From Micromonospora coriariae (GTDB lineage Bacteria; Actinomycetota; Actinomycetes; Mycobacteriales; Micromonosporaceae): a stretch of DNA of 64,000 nucleotides. The stretch lies in NCBI RefSeq assembly GCF_900091455.1, contig NZ_LT607412.1:3720001-3784000 (forward strand), given 5' to 3'. Below the pieces are notes generated by a model. It had not been told where the DNA came from and made no database searches. It saw nothing but the letters and a program-made list of their open reading frames with translations. The stretch's first letter is position 1, and each line of letters starts with the position of its first letter. Below are positions 57,623-64,000 of this stretch, piece after piece. The translations under genes and the position numbers were made by a program.

Positions 57623-59839
57623 TCAGACGTGCGTCGGGGTGCGGTCCGCGAGTTCCGCGCGCAGGCCCTCGCCCTCGATGTCGACGTTCGGTAGGGCGCG
57701 GTTGAGCCAGCGGGGGAGCCACCAGGCACGGTCCGCGAGCAGCGACATCACCGCGGGAACGATGGTCATCCGGACCACGAAGGCGTCGATGGCCACACCC
57801 ACGGCGAGCGCGAAGCCCATCGACTTGATCACCGGATCCTCCAGGAAGACGAAGCCTCCGAAGACCGAGATCATGATGAGCGCGGCGGCGGTGACCACCC
57901 GGGCGCCGTGCCCCATGCCGCTGATGGTGGCCTGCCGGGCCGACTCGCCGTGCACGAAGTCCTCCCGCATCCGGGACACCAGGAACACCTCGTAGTCCAT
58001 CGCGAGCCCGAACAGGATCCCGATGAGCAGGATCGGCAGGAAGCTGATCAGCGGGCCCGGGGTGTCCAGGCCGACGAGGTCGGCGAGGTGCCCCTGTTGG
58101 AAGACCGCCACAGTGATGCCGAACGTGGCGGCGACGGTGAGCAGGAAGCCCAGCGCGGCCTTGACCGGCACCAGCAGTGAGCGGAACACCAGCATCAGCA
58201 GCAGCACCGAGAGCCCGACCACCAGCAGCAGGTAGACCGGCAGCGCGTCGGAGAGCTTCTCGGAGACGTCGATGCCGATCGCGGTGACACCGGTGAGCAG
58301 CACGTCCGCGTCGCGGATCCCGCTCACCGAGGCACGGACGTCGTGCACCAGCGTCTCGGTGGCCTCGTCGGTCGGGCCGGTCTTCGGCACCACCCCGAGC
58401 AGGGCCGTCCGGCCATCCGGGCTGAGCTGTGCCGGCGCCACCGCGAGCACGTTGTCGGTGCGCTGGAGCAGCGCGGTGACCTGCGGCACCGCGGCCGAGG
58501 TGGCCTGTGGCGTGTCGCCCGCGACCACCACCGCGAGGCGGCCGGTGAAGCCCGCCCCGAAGCCCTCGGTGGTCAGGTCGTTCGACACCCGGGCGGGCGA
58601 GCCGGCGGCCGCCGTGGAGGCGTCCGGCAGGGCCAGCCGCATGTCCGGCGTGGGCAGCGCGAGCAGCCCGAGGCCGAGCAGGCCGACGAGGATGACGGGT
58701 ACGCGGAACCGGGTGACCAGCCGCGCCCAGCGGAAGCCGAAGCCGGACCGGTCCTCGGTCGGCGCGGTGGCGGCAGCCGGGCGGTCGATGTCCGTGTCGT
58801 CGGCCGGCGTGCTGTCGGCGGTGACCGAGCGCAGCCGGCGGGGAAGCACCCGGCGACCGGCGAAGCCGAGCAGCGCGGGCTGGAGGGTGATGGCGACGAG
58901 CACCGCGACGGTGACCGTGCCGGCGGCGGCGAGACCCATCACGGTGAGGAACGGGATGTCCACCACGGCGAGCCCGGCCAGGGCGATGACGACGGTGGCG
59001 CCCGCGAAGACCACGGCGGAGCCGGCGGTACCCACGGCCCGGCCGACCGCCTCCTCGGGGGACAGACCGTCCAGCAGGTTCTGCCGGTGCCGGGAGGTGA
59101 TGAACAGCGAGTAGTCGATGCCGACCGCGAGGCCGAGCATCAGCGCCAGGATCGGCGCGGTGCTGGTCAACTGGACCACGCTGCTCAGCGCGAACAGGCC
59201 GGCCATGCCGGCGCCCACGCCGATCAGCGCGTTGAGCATGGTCATGCCGGCGGCCACCAGCGAGCCGAACGTGATGATCAGGACGATCGCGGCGACCAGT
59301 ACGCCGAGCGCCTCGGTGGAGCCGATCTCCGGCTCACCGCCCAGCACCTCGCCGCCCGGGGCGACCTGCCAACCCTGCGCCTCGGCCGCGGCGCCCACCT
59401 GCTCGTACGCCGTCTTCTGCTCGTCGGTCACCTCGTCCGCTCCGGTGGCGAACTGGACCTGGACCAGCGCGTACCGGCCGTTGGGCGAGACCGCGCCGAC
59501 CTGGAACGGGTCGACGGCGCCGACCACGCCGGGCAGCGTCGCGGCCTGCTGGACGATCTCCTGCACCACGCCGCGACCCTGCGGGCTGGCCAGTTGGCCG
59601 TCACCCGGTGCCTTGACGGCGATGGTGCCGGTGGCACCACTGGCCGCGGGGAACTGCTGCGCGAGCAGGTCGAGCGCCCGCTGGCTCTCGGTGCCGGGCA
59701 TTGTGAAGTTGCTCGCCGTCGGGCCGCGCAGGGTCGCCGCGGCCAGGCCGGCGACGACGAGTACGACGAGCCAGAGCGCGACGACGAGCCGTCGCCGGCG
59801 CAGCGCGCCCCGGCCGAGCCGGTAGAGCAGGGTGGCCAT
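57623..59839 (-). CDS. MMPL/RND family transporter
   Basis: A 738-residue membrane transporter with twelve expected helices in two repeats. Large outer loops after helix 1 and helix 7 are visible; GIDYSLFITSRHRQNLLDGLSPEEAVGRAV and GLAMDYEVFLVSRMREDFVHGESARQATISGMGHGARVV are the paired MMPL signatures (conserved Asp-Tyr). MMPL proteins export lipids, siderophores or drugs using the proton gradient. The ATG at 59839 overlaps the TetR stop (TGATG), so it is the second gene of a TetR-controlled operon. Confidence 0.93.
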   Translation of the reverse strand: MATLLYRLGRGALRRRRLVVALWLVVLVVAGLAAATLRGPTASNFTMPGTESQRALDLLAQQFPAASGATGTIAVKAPGDGQLASPQGRGVVQEIVQQAATLPGVVGAVDPFQVGAVSPNGRYALVQVQFATGADEVTDEQKTAYEQVGAAAEAQGWQVAPGGEVLGGEPEIGSTEALGVLVAAIVLIITFGSLVAAGMTMLNALIGVGAGMAGLFALSSVVQLTSTAPILALMLGLAVGIDYSLFITSRHRQNLLDGLSPEEAVGRAVGTAGSAVVFAGATVVIALAGLAVVDIPFLTVMGLAAAGTVTVAVLVAITLQPALLGFAGRRVLPRRLRSVTADSTPADDTDIDRPAAATAPTEDRSGFGFRWARLVTRFRVPVILVGLLGLGLLALPTPDMRLALPDASTAAAGSPARVSNDLTTEGFGAGFTGRLAVVVAGDTPQATSAAVPQVTALLQRTDNVLAVAPAQLSPDGRTALLGVVPKTGPTDEATETLVHDVRASVSGIRDADVLLTGVTAIGIDVSEKLSDALPVYLLLVVGLSVLLLMLVFRSLLVPVKAALGFLLTVAATFGITVAVFQQGHLADLVGLDTPGPLISFLPILLIGILFGLAMDYEVFLVSRMREDFVHGESARQATISGMGHGARVVTAAALIMISVFGGFVFLEDPVIKSMGFALAVGVAIDAFVVRMTIVPAVMSLLADRAWWLPRWLNRALPNVDIEGEGLRAELADRTPTHV

Positions 59840-60426
59840 CAGGTTTCCTTGTCCTCGGTCGTGGGTGGTTGGGGCAGGGGAGGCTCGACGGGTTCGACGG
59901 CCCGCCGGACGAGGGTGAGCAGAGCGGGGCGCAACTCGTCGTCGGGAACGTCGACGAATTCGGCGCACGCTTCGGGGATGCCGGCGAGTAGCACCAGCGC
60001 GCTGATCCGCGCACCGGGCCGCTCGGAGTGCCCGGCGAAGGCGTCCCGCAGGCGTTCCGAGATCTGCTGGATGTGCGCGAACGCCGGCTGGGCCAGCAGC
60101 TCCGGGAACTCGCCGCGGAGCAGCGCGATCTGCCGCCGGAACCGCACCGCGAGGTCGACGAAGCCGACCGCGGCGACCTGCTGGGCGGCCGCGCCGGTCA
60201 GGCCGGTGAGTTGGTCGTCGAGGTCCCGCAGCATCGCGATGGCCGGGGCCATCAGCTCGGCGAGCAGGGCTTCCTTGTTGGCGAAGTGGTAGAGCACTGT
60301 GGCCTTGGAGCAGCCGACCTCGCGGGCGATGTCCTGCAACGAGGTGCCCCGGTAGCCGGTCACCGCGAACCGTCGCGCCGCCGCTGCCAGGATCTCGCCG
60401 TGCGTCTCGGACACCGCTCTGGCCAT
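59839..60426 (-). CDS. TetR family transcriptional regulator
   Basis: A 195-residue repressor. HTH: ILAAAARRFAVTGYRGTSLQDIAREVGCSKATVLYHFANKEALLAEL (about 10-56). The rest is the variable ligand domain. ATG 60426 is chosen with GGAGG about ten bases upstream; a GTG three bases earlier is possible. It is coupled to the MMPL gene and preceded by two perfect palindromes (60456-60490), the likely operator for autorepression and control of the pump. Confidence 0.93.
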   Translation of the reverse strand: MARAVSETHGEILAAAARRFAVTGYRGTSLQDIAREVGCSKATVLYHFANKEALLAELMAPAIAMLRDLDDQLTGLTGAAAQQVAAVGFVDLAVRFRRQIALLRGEFPELLAQPAFAHIQQISERLRDAFAGHSERPGARISALVLLAGIPEACAEFVDVPDDELRPALLTLVRRAVEPVEPPLPQPPTTEDKET

Positions 60427-60455
60427 CACCGGTCCACCTCCGCAGACCAGCATGC

Positions 60456-60490
60456 CTGACCGATCGGTCAGACCCTGACCGATCGGTCAG
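60456..60490. promoter_or_regulatory. Two TetR-type operators
   Basis: CTGACCGATCGGTCAG occurs at 60456-60471 and again at 60475-60490, each a perfect 16-base palindrome, starts 19 bases apart, 30 bases before the TetR start codon. Two dimers of the adjacent TetR protein could bind side by side and block the operon. Confidence 0.85.
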
Positions 60491-60526
60491 CTCAATGTGG
60501 TGGTGTTCCCCACACGCCGGCGGGGT

Positions 60527-60958
60527 TTAACCGGCGTGGTCGCGGTCGTACCTGGTCCGCGCCTCGGCGATGGCCCGGCGGTGCCGCTCGGCCCAGCTGG
60601 TCAGCGCCACCAGCGACTCGTAGAGCTCCAGCGCCATCGGGGTGGCGGTGTACTCCACCTTGGGCGGGACGGTGGGGTAGACCGTGCGGTGCAGCAGGCC
60701 GTCCCGCTCCAGGTTGCGCAGGGTCAGCGTGAGCATCCGGCGGCTGATCCCCTCGATGTGCCGCTCCAGCTCGGTGAAGCGCACCGGACCGTTCGAGGCG
60801 GCCACCAGGATGCCGATGCTCCACTTGCCGCCGACCCGGTCGAGCACCTCGCGGACGGTGCACGCCCGGGCCTGGCCCGGGGTGAACGGCACGTTCCCCG
60901 GCGCGCAGGCCAGCTCGGCCTGGACCAGCGCGGACACATCGCTGTTCCTCTGGGACAT
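60527..60958 (-). CDS. HxlR family transcriptional regulator
   Basis: A 143-residue winged-helix regulator: CTVREVLDRVGGKWSIGIL (HxlR core with Cys and Trp), FTELERHIEGISRRMLTLTLRNLERDGLLHRTVYPTVPPKVEYTATPMALELYESL. ATG 60958 has AGGAGG upstream; a GTG one codon earlier is in frame. It is divergent from an MFS drug-exporter-type gene, which it most likely controls. The last quarter is a charged helix. Confidence 0.93.
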   Translation of the reverse strand: MSQRNSDVSALVQAELACAPGNVPFTPGQARACTVREVLDRVGGKWSIGILVAASNGPVRFTELERHIEGISRRMLTLTLRNLERDGLLHRTVYPTVPPKVEYTATPMALELYESLVALTSWAERHRRAIAEARTRYDRDHAG

Positions 60959-61037
60959 CACAGTGCCTCCTTCCGCTCCCGCTCATGGTCACAGACGATG
61001 GCGTCGGTAACAAACAATGCACCAAGGAGGCGTTCCG

Positions 61038-62489
61038 ATGGACCGTGCCGTCCCGTCCCGCTGGCCGGCGCTGCTCGTGCTCTGCGCCGGCAGCCTGATG
61101 ATCATTCTGGACGGCAGCGTCGTCGCGGTGGCGCTGCCCGCCGTGCAACGCGATTTGGGCTTCACCGCCGCCGGCCTGGCCTGGGTGGTCAACGCCTACC
61201 TGGTCGCGTTCGGCGGGCTGCTGCTGCTCTCCGGCCGCCTCGGCGATCTGCTCGGCCGGCGGCGGATCTTTCTGGCCGGCATCGCGCTGTTCACCCTGGC
61301 CTCGCTGGCCTGCGCGTCGGCCACCGGGCCGGCCGTGCTGGTCGGGGCCCGCTTCGGCCAGGGTGTCGGCGGCGCCCTGGCCATGGCGGTCAGCCTCGGC
61401 ATGATCGTCCGGCTCTATCCCGAGCCGGCCGAGCGGGCCCGCGCGATCGCCGTCTTCAGCTTCACCGGGGCGGCGGGCGCCTCGGTCGGCACGGTGGCCG
61501 GCGGGCTGCTCACCGAGCTGGCCGGCTGGCGGTCGATCTTTCTCATCAACGTGCCGATCGGGGCGGCGATCCTGCTCGCCGCCGTCCGCCGGCTCCCCGT
61601 CGAGCGGGGCGTCGGCCTGCGGGCGGGCCTGGACCTGCCCGGCGCGTTGCTCGCCACCGCCGGCCTGATGGCCGGTGTGCTGGGCATCGTGGGGACCGGC
61701 GAGCACGGCTGGACCAGCCCGCGCACCCTCGGCGCGGCGGCGCTCGCGGCGTTGCTGCTGGGCGGGTTCGCGGCCCGGCAGCGGGTGGCACCCGTACCGC
61801 TGCTGCCGGCCCGCGTGCTGCGCGTACCCGGCCTGGTCGCGGCGAACGCCGTGCAGTTCCTCATGATCTCCGCGTACTTCGGCTTCCAGTTCCTGCTCGC
61901 CGTGGAGCTGCAACTGGTGCTCGGGCTGGACGCGGCGGCGACCGGCTGGGCCTTCCTGCCCACCCCGGTGGTGATCGCGGTGGTGTCGCTCGGCCTGGCG
62001 GGTCGGCTGATCGCCCGGTGGGGCGCCCGGGCCGTGCTGCTGGCCGGGCTCGGCCTGGCCACAGTCGGTTTCCTGCTGCTCGGCCGGCTGCCCGCCGACG
62101 GCGGCTACCTCGCCGACGTGCTTCCCGCGATGCTGATCTTCGGGATGGCCGGTGGCCTGACCCTGCCGGCCGTCACCACGCTCGCGATGTCCGGCGCGAC
62201 CGACGCGGACGCCGGGCTGGCGTCCGGGCTCGCCAACACCACCCAGCAGGTCGGCGGGGCGGTCGGGCTCGCCGCGCTGGCGACCCTGGCCGCCACGCGC
62301 GCCGACGGTCTGCGGGCCGCAGGCTGGGCCGAGGCGGCGGCGTTGGCCGGCGGCTACCGGATGGCGTTCACCGTCGCCGCCGCCCTGGTGGTCGCCGCGC
62401 TGCTGGTCGCGCTGACCACGCTGCCGGGTGCCCGCCGCGCCGCGCCGCCGGCCGGGATCGAGCGGCAGCGAAGCGCCGCGTCCAGTTGA
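61038..62489 (+). CDS. MFS transporter, DHA2 (EmrB/QacA) family
   Basis: A 483-residue transporter with about 14 helices. Motifs: IILDGSVVAVALPAVQRDLGF (motif D1), LLLLSGRLGDLLGRRRIFLAG (motif A), FGQGVGGALAMAVSLGMI, and SFTGAAGASVGTVAGGLLTELAGWRSIFLINVPIG (motif C of drug exporters). It uses the proton gradient to export drugs or other small molecules. ATG 61038 follows AGGAGG. The adjoining HxlR gene is read away from the same 79-base control region. Confidence 0.93.
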   Translation: MDRAVPSRWPALLVLCAGSLMIILDGSVVAVALPAVQRDLGFTAAGLAWVVNAYLVAFGGLLLLSGRLGDLLGRRRIFLAGIALFTLASLACASATGPAVLVGARFGQGVGGALAMAVSLGMIVRLYPEPAERARAIAVFSFTGAAGASVGTVAGGLLTELAGWRSIFLINVPIGAAILLAAVRRLPVERGVGLRAGLDLPGALLATAGLMAGVLGIVGTGEHGWTSPRTLGAAALAALLLGGFAARQRVAPVPLLPARVLRVPGLVAANAVQFLMISAYFGFQFLLAVELQLVLGLDAAATGWAFLPTPVVIAVVSLGLAGRLIARWGARAVLLAGLGLATVGFLLLGRLPADGGYLADVLPAMLIFGMAGGLTLPAVTTLAMSGATDADAGLASGLANTTQQVGGAVGLAALATLAATRADGLRAAGWAEAAALAGGYRMAFTVAAALVVAALLVALTTLPGARRAAPPAGIERQRSAASS

Positions 62490-62520
62490 CCGACGACACC
62501 GGGACCGGGAGGGTGAGCGG

Positions 62521-63480
62521 GTGAGCGAGGCTGACGAAACCCGGGACGGGGTGGCCCTGACCAACCTCGACCAGCCGCTGTCCGACCGCGACGACGCGAC
62601 CAAGCGCGACCTGGTCGACTACCTCGACGCGGTCCGGGACCGGATCCTCCCGCAGTTGCGGGACCGGCCGTTGTCGGTGATCCGGGTCCGCCCCGGCCAG
62701 CCGCCGTTCATGCAGAAGAACCTGCCCCGGTACACCCCGGACTGGGTCCGCCGGGTGCCGGTCTGGGCGGAGGCGTCGCACCGGGAGGTCTCGTACGCCC
62801 TCTGCGACGACCGGCGCACCCTGCTCTGGTTCGCCAACCAGCGGGCGGTGGAGTACCACCCGACGCTGGCCACCGCGGCCGACCTGCACCGCCCGACCCA
62901 CCTGGTGCTCGACCTGGACCCGCCGGAGGGGGACGGCTTCGGCGCGGCGGTCGGCGCCGCGCTGCTGGTCCGCCAGGCGCTCGCCGACGCCGGTCTGTCC
63001 GGGGCGGTCAAGACCAGTGGCGCCAAGGGCGTGCACGTCTTCGTCCCGATCTCCGACGGCCCCATGGCCGAGGAGTTGGCCGCCGCCACCCGGGCGGTGG
63101 CCGCCCGGGCCGAGCGGCTGGACCCGGCGCTGGCCACCACGGCGTTCATTCGGGAGGACCGGGGCGGCCGGGTCTTCGTGGACGCCACCCGGGCCGGCGG
63201 GGCGACCGTGGTGGCGGCGTACAGCCCGCGGCTGCGCCCCGGGCTGCCGGTCTCCTTTCCTGTCGACTGGGCCGACCTGACCGAGGTGACCCCGGCCGAC
63301 TTCACCATCCGGACCGTCCCGGCGCTGGTGGCCGGGGCCGACCCGTGGGCCGGGTCGATGCCGGCGCCGCAGCCGCTGCCCGCCGACCTCGTGGCCGAAG
63401 GGCGGACCATCCCGGTGGCCCGGGTGCAGGCCATGCACGAGGGCAAGCGCCGGGCCCGCGCCCGCCGTGAAGCCGGCTGA
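62521..63480 (+). CDS. Stand-alone LigD polymerase domain (archaeo-eukaryotic primase-like)
   Basis: A 319-residue protein of the LigD PolDom type. GVALTNLDQPLSDRDDATKRDLVDYL, PFMQKNLPRYTPDWVRR, LVLDLDPPEGDGF (metal-binding DxD), VKTSGAKGVHVFVPI (conserved SGxKGxHV), REDRGGRVFVDATR. In NHEJ these fill gaps with ribonucleotides at DNA breaks. Ku and the ligase domain are not in the window. The GTG at 62521 lies 31 bases after the MFS stop, so it may share a transcript. Confidence 0.9.
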   Translation: MSEADETRDGVALTNLDQPLSDRDDATKRDLVDYLDAVRDRILPQLRDRPLSVIRVRPGQPPFMQKNLPRYTPDWVRRVPVWAEASHREVSYALCDDRRTLLWFANQRAVEYHPTLATAADLHRPTHLVLDLDPPEGDGFGAAVGAALLVRQALADAGLSGAVKTSGAKGVHVFVPISDGPMAEELAAATRAVAARAERLDPALATTAFIREDRGGRVFVDATRAGGATVVAAYSPRLRPGLPVSFPVDWADLTEVTPADFTIRTVPALVAGADPWAGSMPAPQPLPADLVAEGRTIPVARVQAMHEGKRRARARREAG

Positions 63481-63499
63481 CGGTACGCCGACCAGCCGT

Positions 63500-63533
63500 G
63501 GTCTCCGCGGGCGAGGGCGCTCCCGCGGAGACC
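63500..63533. terminator. Two-way terminator between the LigD polymerase and chitinase genes
   Basis: GGTCTCCGCGGG (63500-63511) pairs perfectly with CCCGCGGAGACC (63522-63533) across ten bases, between two convergent genes. Confidence 0.75.
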
Positions 63534-63554
63534 GTCAGCTGTGGTGGCGAGCTT

Positions 63555-64000
63555 TCAGCGTCCCTGCAGACGCTTCACGTTGTCGCCGAAAGTCCAGCCC
63601 TTCGACCCGTCCCAGTTCGCCGACCAGGTCATCAGGCCCTTGATTCCGGGTACGGCGCTCCACGCCTGCGTGACCAGCGACGTCGACATGTAGCCGCCGC
63701 CCGCGCCGGTCTGCGCGGGAAGGCCCGGAACCTGCTTGTCGTACGGCACGCGGATGGTGGTGCCCTGGATGGTCAGGCCGTTGTTCAGGCACTGCGTCTG
63801 CACAGTGAAGCCCTGCACCGTGCCGGCGGGGTACGAGTCGCCGGCGCAGCCGTACATGCTGCCGTTGTAGTACTGCATGTTCAGCCACCAGAGCCGGCCG
63901 TTGTCCACGTACCTCTTGATGATCGGCAGGTATGAACCCCAGATCGAGCCGTAGACCACGCTGCCGCCTGTGACGTAGGCCGTCTCCGGCGCCATGGTCA
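63555..64000 (-). CDS. GH18 chitinase, C-terminal part (5' end outside window)
   Basis: The stop codon lies at 63555 and the frame is open through the window end; the visible part codes for about 148 residues. LTMAPETAYVTGG, WWLNMQYYNGSMYGCAGDSY, GVKGLMTWSANWD-like (here GIKGLMTWSANWDGSKGW), and TFGDNVKRLQGR at the end match the last third of bacterial GH18 chitinases (ChiD-like). The catalytic motif is upstream, beyond the window. No binding domain follows the catalytic part. Confidence 0.9.
   Translation of the reverse strand, partial: TMAPETAYVTGGSVVYGSIWGSYLPIIKRYVDNGRLWWLNMQYYNGSMYGCAGDSYPAGTVQGFTVQTQCLNNGLTIQGTTIRVPYDKQVPGLPAQTGAGGGYMSTSLVTQAWSAVPGIKGLMTWSANWDGSKGWTFGDNVKRLQGR

Noticed and set aside
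60492..62603. 703-codon minus-strand frame opposite the MFS gene
   Set aside because: Antisense shadow with Gln/Arg/Gly repeats; the MFS protein is well supported on the plus strand.

Overview
The window reads as an ordinary chromosomal stretch of a high-G+C actinobacterium, most likely Micromonospora or a close relative in the Micromonosporaceae. The evidence is the strong G/C bias at third codon positions, frequent GTG starts, many GTGA/ATGA stop-start overlaps, a single-chain Kgd (E2-E1 fusion), several actinobacterial DUF families (DUF6104, DUF6412, DUF2795, an SCO7613-like giant membrane protein) and an OmpR-type two-component system next to an HtrA protease. I see no insertion sequence, prophage, CRISPR array, tRNA or rRNA.

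Layout. 1-2400: two paralogous lipoprotein alpha/beta hydrolases (the first cut by the window edge) around an AadA-like nucleotidyltransferase, then a tiny membrane protein. 2449-9911: central carbon metabolism (ackA-pta, DUF6104, kgd). 10216-13561: two small coupled membrane proteins, an ABC exporter pair and a hotdog-like protein. 13713-15427: an ornithine-lipid pair (OlsB-like GNAT plus PlsC/OlsA-like acyltransferase). 15534-16984: a DUF4097-PadR operon. 17081-21051: an MprAB/PepD-like response regulator, sensor kinase and HtrA protease, with matching 11-bp-phased CAG(G) boxes upstream of regulator and protease. 21230-33283: BON protein, glycosyltransferase, Ser/Thr kinase, patatin plus acyltransferase, CutA, giant membrane protein, desaturase, pterin dehydratase and FHA protein. 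33452-36579: ornithine aminotransferase and a DDAH-like hydrolase, preceded by a run of small palindromes and a membrane protein. 36712-38434: Nei-type glycosylase and APH-like kinase. 38538-43367: a sugar block (two tiny coupled ORFs, AGE-family epimerase/isomerase, PfkB kinase, LacI regulator, CoA-disulfide-reductase-like flavoprotein). 43391-45882: YbdK-like ligase, DUF6412 and a second-type YidC. 45954-49164: secreted GH16 glucanase and GH18 chitinase with their own promoters. 49178-55146: DedA, DUF1349, GH13 enzyme, FabG, two membrane proteins and a Gfo/Idh oxidoreductase. 55512-57601: a broken erm-like methyltransferase, DUF2795 and an erythromycin-esterase-family protein. 57623-62489: two efflux units (TetR-MMPL and HxlR/MFS). 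62521-64000: a stand-alone LigD polymerase domain and the 3' part of another GH18 chitinase.

The observations that go beyond gene naming are: (i) four CAG(G) half-sites at exactly 11-bp spacing, 25 bp before the start codon of both the response regulator and htrA; (ii) five intergenic perfect or near-perfect 19-21 bp inverted repeats in three sequence families; (iii) a cluster of about six tandem palindromes sharing a CGGYGAACCRCCG-like core upstream of ddaH; (iv) two very short, translationally coupled ORFs in front of the AGE epimerase gene; (v) an erm-like gene that lost its middle and changed frame but keeps a leader with its ribosome binding site in a hairpin.
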